Position numbers and translations under genes: made by a program. From Orychophragmus violaceus (Eukaryota > Streptophyta > Magnoliopsida > Brassicales > Brassicaceae), in NCBI GenBank assembly GCA_030180135.1, contig CM058231.1, positions 55,605,129 to 55,669,128 on the forward strand: 64,000 nucleotides of DNA. Direction: 5' to 3'. Positions 30,932 through 40,860 of this stretch are shown here, in pieces (position 1 is the stretch's first letter; every line of letters begins with the position of its first letter). The notes under the pieces were generated by a model. It had not been told where the DNA came from and made no database searches. It saw only the letters and a list, made by a program, of their open reading frames with translations.

Positions 30932-32689
30932 TAAGGACGATAATTAATGAATCTATATACGGGAATTAAGACGACATTAAAATGTGAGTTAAACCTAAAC
31001 GAACGTATAGAATATGATAACGGGATCGGGTTTAGGTTTAATAGCTGGATTGGGTAATGAATAAAGCTAGTTAATAATGAGACGTCGGGGAGTTAGTAAG
31101 TTTACTAACTCTAAACCGACAGATCGAGGAGTTAATAAAAGATATCTAAAACGATTTAAATAAGTAAGTGGTGTGTGTTGTAAGCCGTCTACGGGTTAGC
31201 AATCCGCTAACCCAAGGTAGCGGAGGAGCATGGATTAAAAGACTTAGAAACCTTAATAGGCCTGCTTGTGTTGTGATTGCTGTGATTGTTGTGATTGATT
31301 GTGATTGCGTGATTGATTGTTGTGATTATTGTGCTGTGTTGAGCTTTGTGTTCAGGTTTGTTAGACTACTCGGTGTTGGGCTGAGCAGTCATTGTGGACA
31401 CTTACTCCGGTCACGGGACCGGGTAAGTTAGTTGGTGCTGACTAGGTATCTTACCTAGTAAGAGCGGTGGTGTGGTAGTGTAGTGGCGTGCGGAATAGTT
31501 GGGAACTGTTACTATTATTATTGTTGTGATTGCATGATCTGTGCTAGAGTCCCAGCGAGTCTGCGTGTTTACATTTCTGCACTAGGACTCTAGGGCGCGT
31601 TAGATTCCGCAAGCCTAGGTTTACATTACGTTCCGGTACTTCCGACCCGATTGGATCCTCGGGTTTTACCTAACCGGATCACGGTGATTCTGGTTATGGT
31701 GTTAACCTATCGGGTGACGCCGGTAGGTGTGTGATTCGGAGAATACGGAATCATGTCCTAGGGCCGAATCACATGGAATCTTTGGCTATCTAGGGGTAGT
31801 CCGAGTCACCGCGTATCGATGGACGTAGAACGGTGTCCTATTCGTGGGACCTTGTGTACACGTTTAGGAGTCGTGGGTTAGTTACCATATAGTTGACATT
31901 GTAAAACCGTGGAGGTTACCGAGTTCGTAGGGCCCATTGTTGTTTGTTCTTTCTTTCATTGCGCGATAGATAGATCGAGTCCAATCGAGGACATGTGCCA
32001 CAGTGCCTTCGATTTCCCTTAATTCTCTTTATCTTTGGCATTGATTGTGTGTGTTTGGGTTTATCACGACATGGTAGTACGTGACCGACCATTTATTCCT
32101 GCTGATTGTTATTTTGGGTTTTGGGGCGAGAATTTATAGAATTAGATAGATTAGAAGCCGTTAGTGGGGAGCCAATTCACTGGATGATCTTAGATCGCTC
32201 ATTAGACTCTTTTTGTGTTTTTCAGGTTTAGCAGCGACGGACGCGGGAGGTCCTCGGTGTGGTTTCGGGTTGCTTGTGACGGAATTTGATTCGTGATTTT
32301 TGGGTGTTTTCTCGGTTCGGCGTTATTGTTATTTCGTGTGTTGATTTCTTTGTATATTTGACTTGACGACTGTTTGTGAAATTCTATTAAACGTTGTACT
32401 CGACGTTGATTACGCAGAAATGAAATTGTTTCCCTGATATGAGGTTTTAGTCCGAACCGACACAACTCATCGAAGTAGTGCAAGTGGTACCGCTTGTGCT
32501 ATGGATGTGAGGATAGCGGAGTCGAGGATAGATTGGCGCGAGCCTTTTCCTCAAACCGAACTAACCTTGGCTTTGTCATGTGGCGAACTTTTCCCATTCG
32601 ACTTGCTCGGGTTCGATCGGTCATGTTCTTGTTTGATTGTTGACCGGTCAGCTCGACAGTCAGCGGAGAATGGGAAAAGGGGCGTTACA
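29083..32689 (+). repeat. 3' LTR of the long-LTR element
   Basis: 3607 bp, colinear with 22056-25629. Most of the length difference comes from a 39-base TA tract at 30889-30927 against 13 bases in the 5' LTR. The GTCAA-rich segment is repeated at 30105-30510. Confidence 0.92.
30889..30927. repeat. (TA)n microsatellite
   Basis: 39 bases of alternating TA in the 3' LTR. The 5' LTR has 13 at the same place, showing expansion or contraction after insertion. Confidence 0.95.
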
Positions 32690-33028
32690 GTGACATGTTA
32701 CCGTAGGGTCGATTCCCTTTATGTCGCTGGTTAACCAAGCGAAGGTTGAAGCGTTCCGGCAAGGAAACTGAATGAGAGTTTCATGCCTATCCCTACACAT
32801 CGCTCTGGTCGCTGATGTCGATGTGGACTTATTCGACCGCGTCACGGATAGGCCCTTCCTGGGGGGCAATTCTATCTTTGGTTCGACAAGCAGGGAGGCT
32901 CGGAATTTCCGTCGCAGCTTATGCTGGATGAGGAAGCAGGTGCTCGAAACTTCCTGGCTCCCTCGGAGCGTAAATGTTCCGCTCGGGATCGGGTTTAATG
33001 CACTGATAGTAGGTCGAAGGGATTGCTC
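32690..33028 (-). pseudogene. protease-RT linker of Tat element B
   Basis: The minus strand reads from a disrupted post-protease segment through LPPRKGLSVTRSN-like sequence to CRNASTFAWLTSDIKGIDPT and VTCH at 32690. NVSTFAW...MxGIDPxVxxH is the linker preceding RT in Tat polyproteins. It joins directly to GLHVDP at 22050 once the long-LTR element and one copy of GTGAC are removed. Confidence 0.85.
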
Positions 33029-33334
33029 TCATGGCGTTCCCAAGATGGCGTTGTAGATTGCTGGCCCTTCGACAATCACGAATTTGGTTATTACTGTCTT
33101 TCTTCCGACGGGGACTGGTAGTTTGATAGTTCCAACAGTTGTGGTTGTTCCTCCGGTGAAGTCGGTTAGGGGTCTCTCTGAGCGTTTTTTCTCGTAGTCG
33201 TATAGCTCCATTATTTTTATGGTTTCTTCGTATATGAGGTCGACCGTGCTTCGAGTGACGATTAAGACTCTGGTTACTTCGCAGTCGCCGATTTTTACTT
33301 TGACGGCGAGTGGGTTGTTGTGTGGTATGTACAA
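33029..33334 (-). pseudogene. protease region of Tat element B
   Basis: The minus strand reads NPLAVKVKIGDCEVTRVLI, VTRSTVDLIYEETIKIMEL and then VIVEGPAIYNAILGTP. In Tat retropepsins the active site is D-T/S-G; here the position reads VTRSTVD, so the catalytic motif is mutated. Reading fails beyond GTP. Confidence 0.85.
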
Positions 33335-33690
33335 TCCTCTTTCGTCGTTCTTGGTGAATGTTATCCTGTCCTTGCTTCCGAGGTCATAACCCGTGTTTTT
33401 CTTTCGACGTCGGTACGTGTCTACCCTTCGTCTGTACTCCTTTATCGATCTTACGGAGTCATTGCAGGCCGGGAGCCCCCATGATCATGTTATTTGCTCG
33501 GACTCGCCTGACCGTTACAGCTGGCCCAACGATGTCGTTTGGTGAAAATGAAAGAGGGATTGGGCTTGGAGTAACCGAGCTCGGAGGGAACGGGCTCGGA
33601 GTTTGCTCGGATGGCTTGGTGTTTTCATAGTTTGGAAGTGGTCCTGTCATTTCGGCTTCGTCTTAGAGTGTAGAAAAGTTTCTTAGAGTC
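33335..33690 (-). pseudogene. gag remnant of Tat element B (mostly deleted)
   Basis: Only about 350 bases separate the primer site from the protease. A 63-codon minus-strand frame (33650-33459) with a Pro/Ser-rich start looks like the gag N-terminus. It then jumps to sequence adjoining protease. The capsid domain seen in A is missing, so this copy lost gag by deletion. Confidence 0.65.
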
Positions 33691-33708
33691 CATACAGACG
33701 GTGCCAAT
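33691..33708 (-). other. primer binding site of element B
   Basis: The minus strand reads attggcaccgtctgtatg directly after the LTR: a mutated form of the Tat primer site tggcgccgtctgtgggg. Confidence 0.75.
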
Positions 33709-34111
33709 TGTTGTTACGGAATTCGATCTAGTCCAAAAGTGTCGGTTTACGATCAGAGAAGTCCGAACTAAGAGGTGGGAGATAAACTTTAAGCGAGGTT
33801 GGAAACTGTTCTATTAATATTAAGATCGAAGCCGAACAATGAACAAGATTGTACGAGGTGGGAGTCCGTCGAATGACGTGCTCCCTAAATGCTGCTTGAG
33901 CTTGGAGCTTTATAAGCGTAGCTCGGAGCCTTCGCAAATTACAATGTCCCTAAAATGAATAGTGAAAAGTCCTATTTATAGCGTGAGAAGGCTGACTTCC
34001 TGCTGGGCCGTTTGACTCCTTAGCGGGCTTGTCTTCTTAGGCCGAGATGAATTACTGATTTGGTAAGATTTTCAATAGGTTTATGGATGGTTGCTAAACC
34101 CATATCCAACA
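33709..34111 (-). repeat. 5' LTR of Tat element B
   Basis: 403 bp; on the minus strand TGTTGGATATGG...AACAACA. It aligns with the interrupted 3' LTR at 6938-8050. The right flank (34112-34116, accaa) is a 3-of-5 match to the left flank atcat. Confidence 0.85.
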
Positions 34112-34400
34112 ACCAAGACCGCCATAGTCAGAGCTGTGGGACTGCCATGCATTAGTGCTCCTCTCAATTGCATCTGAAGTGTTCCAATGAACCCACATTT
34201 GAGCCCAAATCGTTATGCCAATCCATGGTAGTTTCTCACGACTTTTCTTTGCTTGACTAACAATTAATTTCATCCATCTTTTAGCTATCTTATAGCATCC
34301 ATCTCATACTTTTTCAATAATTTCGAGATCCGGATTGTACTTCCGCTACACCGAACAATATTGTAAATGTAAAGGATGCATATCCATTACTATGAAACTA
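34112..34400 (-). pseudogene. En/Spm Transposase_24-like gene, N-terminal half
   Basis: The minus strand reads YNPDLEIIEKV, then KIAKRWMKLIVSQAKKSREK, LPWIGITIWAQMWVHWNTSD and AIERSTNAW...GGLG, ending at the LTR edge of element B. The order R-x-x-P-W-I-G, then I-W, then S-x-x-N and GGLG, is that of plant En/Spm Transposase_24-like proteins. Its continuation (HKH...GQ) is at 6937. One stop lies near 34316. Bases 34330-34400 are weaker. Confidence 0.65.
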
Positions 34401-34859
34401 TACACAATAAAAATAAATCAAATTTTACCGCAAACGTGTGAAAATATCTTTTTGAGTGTGTTAAGTTTGTAGAAATGAAGTCTCTGATTTCTTAGGTAAT
34501 TTATTCAAAGCACCACTCAAAAGGAAGAACAAGATCCGATTACACTGATTATGCAAGTCTCAAAACGAAAAGAACAACAAAAGCTGAGTGAGGGCACAAT
34601 CTCATAACAATCGTGACAGAGGTCTCATAAAGACTCTCTCGACAACAAACTCAGCAGGAAAAAGAAATCAAAAAAAAAAACAACTTTATTTAACGAGCTG
34701 ATAGTGACCATTTTCGAAAAGCCTGTCACTGCACTCGAGTCTTTGCTTGCTATGCTGACTCATCATAGACAACTCCAGCATTTGACTTTTCTTGTTGCAC
34801 CTCTACTTCCTCATTTTCCTGAGTTTTATTACAAAAATATATCCTCTTCAATGTATCTC
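34401..34859. other. unassigned, probably 3' region of chromovirus D
   Basis: No gene seen. An A-rich run lies at 34669-34681. On the minus strand this lies downstream of the chromodomain of element D and may include its 3' LTR, but I could not find a matching second LTR or clear edges. Confidence 0.35.
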
Positions 34860-35375
34860 AACCCGCCCAACGAGATGCAGCTTGTCCTCAAGCTAAAAAT
34901 ACGGATATTTTCGATCGAATTCCCACGCCAATAGCCATGTAGCCTCATGAAAGAGAAACCAGACCACTGAATTAACACCTCCAAATGACCCTAATCAGTT
35001 ATATCTTGCGTGCAAGACAAACTCGGGAACTAGTATGAATTCACCTTGGTTGGAAAAAGACGTGGGCAAAGGCGTGATGTGAGAAGCAGGTCCTAGTCCT
35101 TGCTTAAGCTGCAAGACACGAAAGACCGGATGGATACGGGACTCTGGAGGTATTTTCAAACGATAACAAACTTTCCCAAGTTTCTCCAGTACCTCAAATG
35201 GGCCATAGAATTTGGTAGCGAGCTTTCGGCATTTTCATGACTAAGTGTTGTCGATAGGGGCGAAGCTTTAAGAAGTCCAATGATCCAACCTCAAACTCTA
35301 CATGGCGCCTATGTTAATCGGCAGAGCGTTTCATGGCCCGCTGTGTTTTTGGAAAAAAACTTTCAACTCAGTGAG
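34860..35375 (-). pseudogene. integrase C-terminus and chromodomain of element D
   Basis: The minus strand reads VGSLDFLKLRPYRQHLVMK, then a run with ESRVPYPSGL (normally R-I-H-P-V-F-H), then GEFILVPELVLHA, and finally FHEATWLLAWEFDRKYPYF with LEDKLHL. The last block matches the chromodomain pattern W...HEATWE...F...LEDK of plant chromoviruses, which directs integration to heterochromatin. Several frame changes and stops occur. Confidence 0.7.
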
Positions 35376-35900
35376 CTATCGGTCCCTTTCATGGAGCATT
35401 GATTCCAATTCAAAATTATGTGTTGGACCGAACTCAAAGCGGATAACAGCAGGTGGATCACGGCCATACACTACCTTGAAAGGTGTGGTATGAATCGCAG
35501 TATGGTAACTGGTGTTGTACCAAAATTCAGCCGAACAGAGATATTTAAACCAAGTTTTTGGATGGGAGGAAGCAAAGCAGCGAAGATATGTCTCCAAACA
35601 CCTATTCAATACCTCAGTCTGGTCGTTACTTTGTGGGTGATAGGCGGTTCTATACTTTAACTTAGTTGCAGACAGACGAAAGCATTCATTCCAGAAGGAA
35701 GTGAGGAATATATTGTCACGATCAGAGATGGTAGAAGAGGGAAAACCATGCAGCTTAACAACCCCTGAAGTAAAAATAGAGGCGACGTCCACTGCCGTAT
35801 AAGGTGCTTCAGACTGTAGAAGTGTGCATATTTGCTGAGTCTGTCATCCAACACAAAAACCACACTGATACATTTAGATGCAGGCAACCCAACAATAAAG
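35376..35900 (-). pseudogene. integrase core of chromovirus D
   Basis: The minus strand reads FVLDDRLSKYAHF (first Asp region, 35860-35820), then VVKLHGFPSSTISDRDNIFL with the second Asp, KLKYRTAYHPQSNDQTEVLN with the catalytic Glu, and WYNTSYHTAIHTTPFKVVYG. The catalytic triad positions are recognisable, though the frame shifts near 35790. Confidence 0.88.
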
Positions 35901-36665
35901 TCCGTTCTAATATCTTGCCATACTTGTGAGGGTATAGAGAGTGATCAATTTCATCCAAGAGATCCTACAACCAAATTAACCATGAGGGAAACAAGACAGA
36001 ACAAGCCCCCATAATCAAATCTTGCATTTGTCGAGAGAGGCCATCATCTGCCTTGTTCTCGACCCCTTGTTTGTAGAAAATATTGAACTGAAATTCCATC
36101 AAACGTACCAGCCAACGTTGATATTTCATAGACATTTCGCATTGTTCCAAGAGGAACTTCATACTCTTTTGGTATGTATGAACAACAAAACGTCGAACAA
36201 CCAATAGTGTTTCCATTTGGAGATAGAAAACACTATAGACATAAGTTCACCCTCGTCGATGGGTTTAAGGCGCTCCCGAGCAGTAAGGCTATCACTAAAA
36301 CAAGCAATAGGTCACTTACTCTGCATCAGTACCGTGCCTAAGCCAAAACCTGAAGAGCCAGTCTCCACAATGAACAGTTCGCTAAAGTCCGGAAGGATCA
36401 GTACCGCAGTTGTAATTATGGCGTATTTGAGTGTGCCAAAGGCATGTTGAGCTGTGGTAGACAGGAGAACTGATCCTTACGTAGCTGGTCCGTCAAAGGT
36501 TTAGCACGGACACCATAGCCTTGGACAAAGCGTCTATAGTATCCCGTGAGTCCTAAGAGACCTCTTAGGTCTTTGACATTGCGAGGAGTTGGCCATTTTT
36601 TCATTGCCAAAGTCTTAGAATAATAAGTGGTGACACCTTGAGAAGAGAAGATGTGGCCCAAGTAG
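35901..36665 (-). pseudogene. RNase H and connection domain of chromovirus D
   Basis: The minus strand reads MGHIFSSQGVTTYYSKTLAM, KKWPTPRNVKDLRGLLGLTG and YYRRFVQGYG (36661-36500): the end of RT and the connection. Next comes a region with frame breaks, then MSMKYQRWLVRLMEFQFNIF and YKQGVENKADDGLSRQ (36140-36010), the RNase H end. The normal final motif ADALSR reads ADDGLSR here. Confidence 0.82.
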
Positions 36666-37472
36666 TCAACCTATGATTGTTCGAAGCTGCATTTTTTTCT
36701 TTTTGGCGAAGATCTTATGTTCCTCCACTCGCATATGTTCTGAATGTTCTGCCATACCGGAGTTGTACACAATGATATCGTCGAAGAAGACTAAAACAAA
36801 TTGCCTCAGAAAGGGATAGAATACCTTGTTCATGAGAGCCTGAAAAGTGGCCGGAGTGTTTGTAAGACCAAACGACATGATTAGGAACTCATATTGCCCT
36901 TCATGAGTGCAGAATGTGTTCTTATGGATATCCTCATCCTTCATCCTAATCTGATGATAACCATAGCGCAAGTCAAGCTTAGAGAAGATATACGCTTCAT
37001 GAAGTTCATCCAACAGTTGATCGATCATCAAAATGGGAAATTTATCCGCAAAGGTATCTCAGTTCAATGCCTTGTAATCCACACAAAAATGCCCTGCAGT
37101 GTCTTTCATACGGACGAGCAAGACATGAATAAAGAAGGGATTATGGCTGTGGAAAATAATACCACTCGATAACATGTCAGCAACCATAGTGTCCATGACC
37201 TCTTTGCTGGTGTGAAGATTCCGGTAGGGACAGGCTGAGATTTTAGTAACCCTGGGTTGCAGGTTGATAGAATGCTTCCGTCCACGAACTGGTGGAAGAC
37301 AAACTAGAACCTCGAAGATAGACCCAAACTGGTCCAGTAAAGCCTGCAAGGATGGATCAATGGACGGACAATCGACATATACATCATATAACTCCAAGAC
37401 TTCGCCCAAATTCGGAGCTGAGATAGCTTTAAAATCAACCGAGTGCTTGTGTAGTGGTGGATCATCACGCAA
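36666..37472 (-). pseudogene. reverse transcriptase of chromovirus D
   Basis: The minus strand reads PPVRGRKHSINLQPRVTKIS, CPYRNLHTSKEVMDTMVADM, GHFCVDYKALN, then after a frame break IDQLLDELHEAYIFSKLDLR, YGYHQIRMKDEDIHKNTFCT, EFLIMSFGLTNTPATFQALM and FVLVFFDDIIVYNSGMAEHS. The catalytic box is FFDD and the upstream Asp lies in SKLDLRYGYHQI. A stop interrupts at the VDYKALN boundary, near 37059. Confidence 0.92.
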
Positions 37473-37605
37473 GGTAAATGTTTTTCCATTATGGTTGAAT
37501 GCAATCTCATGAAGTTCCTAGTCCACTAAGCATTTCCCAAGTGTCCTCAACCATTGGACGCCCATAATCACATCAGCATAACCAAGCTTCAAGGAGACAA
37601 AGTCA

Positions 37606-37825
37606 CTAGTGAAAAATGCTTCTTGCAGCGAAAAGTAACCTGTCAAGAGACCCCCATAGCTTCGATACTGACACCGATACTAAGTAACACCTGAAAGCAT
37701 CTAGCAATAAGCATGGGAAGCTTGGCCTTCGTACCACGTGAGGAGCCACGAAATTTTTGGTGGCGCCACTATCTATAATCACCTTGACCTCCAAGTTGCC
37801 AAAAACTCCATTCAGTTTAGTTGTT
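37606..37825 (-). pseudogene. protease of chromovirus D
   Basis: The minus strand reads LEVKVIIDSGATKNFVAPHV, with an intact Asp-Ser-Gly active-site triplet in the usual hydrophobic context. Reading decays after residue 30. The upstream segment ELSLSFFGIDSP lies at 43420-43375 on the far side of element E, which inserted just before the protease. Confidence 0.85.
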
Positions 37826-38999
37826 TGATAATACCATGGATTTTAGGGTTTTTAACCATGTTATATGTCTTCTTATCGACTCTTTTAGAGTCTTTGGAGT
37901 CCTATTATCTATGTTTTCAGGTCTAGAAACGTTTGGAGCGAATTTGGACATTATGGCGCATCCTGGAGCATTTTGGAGATTTAACCCGAGAGATAGAGTT
38001 CACTGTCGATATTTGATACTTGCATCGATCGACACACTTGTGGCATCGATCGATGCATATGCGGATCAGGCTTTTCTTGGCGGTTTTATCAACAGTTTAG
38101 ATATTGCACTTTTGCCCAGAAGTTTCTCATAATTACAAAGAAGCCCCAACCGAGTTTAGATCATTATATTAGGGTTTTTAAGCCATTGTTTAGGCTATGC
38201 TTTATTTTACCTTGAGAGAGTTAGGGGCTGATCTTGTACTCAAAAGAGAAGAGATTTTGAACCCCAGTTCTTTATTCTATTATATGATATTCAGTATTCT
38301 ATTCATGATGTCCTCTGTTTCAATGATCATGTCTGAGTAGTTTACCTGTTAGGTTTAGGGATTCTCATTAGGGATTTCATGGAATTATAGGTTGATCAAT
38401 CTGTAGGGATTCATATCTGTTAGTTCTTTATCTAGGGTTATTCTTACTGCTTAATCTGAAGTAGCTACCCATATTTATGATGTTAGGTTGATTTTCGCAA
38501 CGACAGTTGGTTAATTAGCTAGAAAAAACCTAGATGAGCAATTTGGTCTACTCGCAAAGAAATTTGGTTTAGAGGAATTTTGAACGAAAGAATTTGAGAT
38601 TAATGCTTGTTTAGAACTCTAGAATTCGCAACAAAAGTTGGCTTGCTAGGTTGTTAGACTTAGATAGGATTCGCAACAAAAGTTGGCTTCTAATACTTCT
38701 GTGATTCCAGTTCTAGAACAGTTCTTAATTAGATCCCGATTGATTGATTGCCTGTGTTCCTGATTTCCTGAGAACTCCCTTGACCTGACGCCTTCGCTTC
38801 TTGCTTACAAACCACTCCTGCTACTGATTTACTTTTCTGCTTGCTATTTAGTTTCTCATTAATTTCTCCTAGCTTAACTTGACGTTTTACAATCCATCGT
38901 AAGGTCTAGAGTCTCTGTGGATTCGATACCCTATATACTACTAGTTCACGTCTGTGCACTTGCAGTGTAGATCTAGGGATTAAAACTCTGATCGTATCA
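37826..38999 (+). repeat. 5' LTR of element E
   Basis: 1174 bp, TGATAATACCATGG...GATCGTATCA. It includes gcatcgatcgacac and gcatcgatcgatgc (38022-38055). The first bases have one extra A relative to the 3' LTR (TGATATACC). Confidence 0.93.
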
Positions 39000-39002
39000 A
39001 GT

Positions 39003-39022
39003 TTTTGGCGCCGTTGCCGGGA
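39003..39022 (+). other. primer binding site of element E (tRNA-Asp type)
   Basis: tttggcgccgttgccgggaa lies just after the LTR. It complements the 3' end of plant tRNA-Asp, the primer used by Athila elements. Confidence 0.9.
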
Positions 39023-39266
39023 ACTCTTTTGAGTCTTCGATAGATTTGAACTTAGGGTTTAGACTAGTTTTTTTGTTTTTGTTTTACTGATTTATTTTTT
39101 TCTGTTTTTCTCTGTTTTGCAGGTCAGGTTCGACAGAATCGGCTTGCATCGATCGACACGGTCCTATGTGTCGATCGACATAGATTTCGCATTGCATTGA
39201 TCAACGCTCTTCTTGTATCGGTCGACACAGTGAGTCACCAAGAAGACTAAGAGATCCATAAGGACG

Positions 39267-40114
39267 ATGTGTCGGAATGATTTTTTCAGCTCAGGGATTG
39301 AAAGCTCCCAGATAGCTGGGTTGAAGAACAAAGTTGACTCTCTACATAGTCTTCTACTTGGAAAGTATAAGAAAAAGCTATCAACTACGTTGGAGGGAAT
39401 GGATTCAACAGTCAGGAATCTGCTTTTCTGGAACCCTTCCAGCAACAGAGTAACTCCTTCTCGAGGAACTATGGTGTTTCTTCCTACCAAGCACCGCCTG
39501 CACCTACATATAAGAGCAGATTGGAAACCATGATGGAGCAGTTTATTGAGGGACAACAACTGATCACTGTGTCCTTCAACTCAAAGATAGATGCATTGTA
39601 TGAAAATCTGAATGGAAAGTTTGAATCTTTGAGCACACATGTGAAGAAAATAGATGTCCAAGTTCAAAAGACAGGTGGAGCAATAAAATGGCAAAATGAA
39701 GCTGGGAAAGCTGAACAGAGGCAAAACGTCAATGCTGTGATCACAGGAGATGAGATTGACTTTCTGGAAGAAGAAGAAGAAGAAGAGAGCATAAACTCGA
39801 ATTTTCTGGGTGAGTTCCGTCTGTCTGAGACAAGTATCGATCAACACAACTCCTGCATCGATCGACATAGTCCCGATACGTCTGATGAAATTGCTCGAAA
39901 TCGCCTTATGTCGATCGACACACAACGTGCATCGGTCGACACAAATCCCAGACGGGACAAGAAACATGCAACAGTCCTAGAACGAGTCTATAAGCCCTTT
40001 GTGCCGGATCCTAAGGTTCCTAAACTGTCTAAACAGGAGCTAGAAGTGGCTAACTGCATGAAAGTGATGGAAAAGAAGCTGATTCAGATGACAGAGAAGA
40101 TACCAGACCCATGA
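39267..40114 (+). pseudogene. gag C-terminal region of Athila-like element E
   Basis: Frame 39267-39533 changes near 39440 into a reading with SYQAPPAPTYKSRLETMMEQ, followed by the open frame 39521-40114: FIEGQQLITVSFNSKIDALY, ENLNGKFESLSTHVKKIDVQ and a Glu-rich run. This is the end of Athila-type gag, a helical segment before the protease. Residues around 39830-39950 spell Ser-Ile-Asp-Thr-like repeats, translations of the TCGATCGA motif. The N-terminal capsid domain is missing. Confidence 0.75.
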
Positions 40115-40860
40115 GCCTTTGTGCTAGACTGTTCCTTCTCTAAGGACAGATTCAAGCGTTCTCTATGTGACTTAGGATCTTGTGTGAATCTCATGCCATA
40201 CTCTGTAGCTGAGAGATTGGGAAAGATGGAATTCCAGCCTACTAGGATCTCTCTTATCCTAGCTGATCGTTCAAAGCAATATTCGGAAGGAGTTCTTGAG
40301 GATATTCCTGTCAGAGTTGGAACTACTTGATTCCAATAGACTTTGTAGTGCTGAAGTATGAGATTGAACCTGATGATCCTCTACTACTTGGAAGATCATT
40401 CTTAGCTACTGCTGAAGCTGTGATTAATGTGCGACATGGTCTAATTGATCTCCACCTGGGAGATGATCCATTGCGGTTCAAGATGGATAATCTGCAGAAA
40501 TCTACCATTGATGGACAGAGCTTCAATGTGGAAGTGGAACCAGAGATTCTTGTTAGAGAAGAGAAGATGGCAGTTCATTCTGAACCTGCTCTAACATCTT
40601 CAGTGCCTGTAACTGCTCATAAGCAGAAAGCTCCAGACATCTCATTTCCACCAAAGGTAAGGCACAAATCATCTAAGCTTAAACCTCCTAACCGCATTGC
40701 TTTGAATGCAGAAAAACGCAGTATCCCACCCAGGCTTCACTCCCGCCATGGTTCTGTTCTCTCTTTCCTTGGGAGATCTCATGATCTGGATGCTTCTACA
40801 CCACCTTGGATGAGGAGACATTCACATAGACACTCAAAGTCTCTGTTGAAACCTCCATGA
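40115..40860 (+). pseudogene. Athila-type aspartic protease region of element E
   Basis: A stop at 40112-40114 follows KIPDP, and reading continues in frame: FVLDCSFSKDRFKRSLCDLG, SCVNLMPYSVAERLGKMEFQ and SRSKQYSEGVLEDIPVRVG-like. A frame change near 40325 leads to FVVLKYEIEPDDPLLLGRSF and NVRHGLIDLHLGDDPLRFK. Athila proteases carry CDLGASV at the active site; here CDLGSCV. The remaining ~120 residues are basic and end at a stop before 40861, where RT should begin. No RT follows. Confidence 0.8.

Larger units (their letters stand above)
22056..32689 (+). mobile_element. long-LTR non-autonomous retrotransposon (LARD-like)
   Basis: 10,634 bp. Direct repeats of 3574 bp (22056-25629) and 3607 bp (29083-32689) both start TGTGATACCCCG and end GGCGTTACA. 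The target duplication GTGAC (22051-22055, 32690-32694) is perfect. A tRNA-Met primer site follows the first repeat and a polypurine tract precedes the second. The 3453-bp interior has a gag-like region with zinc knuckles and no protease, integrase or RT that I can find. Large LTRs with a short, pol-less interior match the LARD class. The LTR ends and primer resemble Tekay/Del-type chromoviruses, as inference. It interrupts element B between VTCH and GLHVDP. Confidence 0.92.
6938..34111 (-). mobile_element. Tat-lineage Ty3/gypsy element B, with nested insertions
   Basis: Minus-strand order: 5' LTR (34111-33709), primer site, gag remnant, protease, RT, RNase H, second RNase H, integrase, tandem-repeat spacer, antisense ORF on the plus strand, polypurine tract, 3' LTR (8050-6938). 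Removing the three insertions (6991-7686, 12040-19430, 22056-32689, each with its target duplication) leaves about 8.4 kb. Most of gag is deleted and all genes carry frameshifts. It sits in an En/Spm-like gene. The flanks read ttggt and atgat on the minus strand, a 3-of-5 match consistent with a decayed target duplication. Confidence 0.85.
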
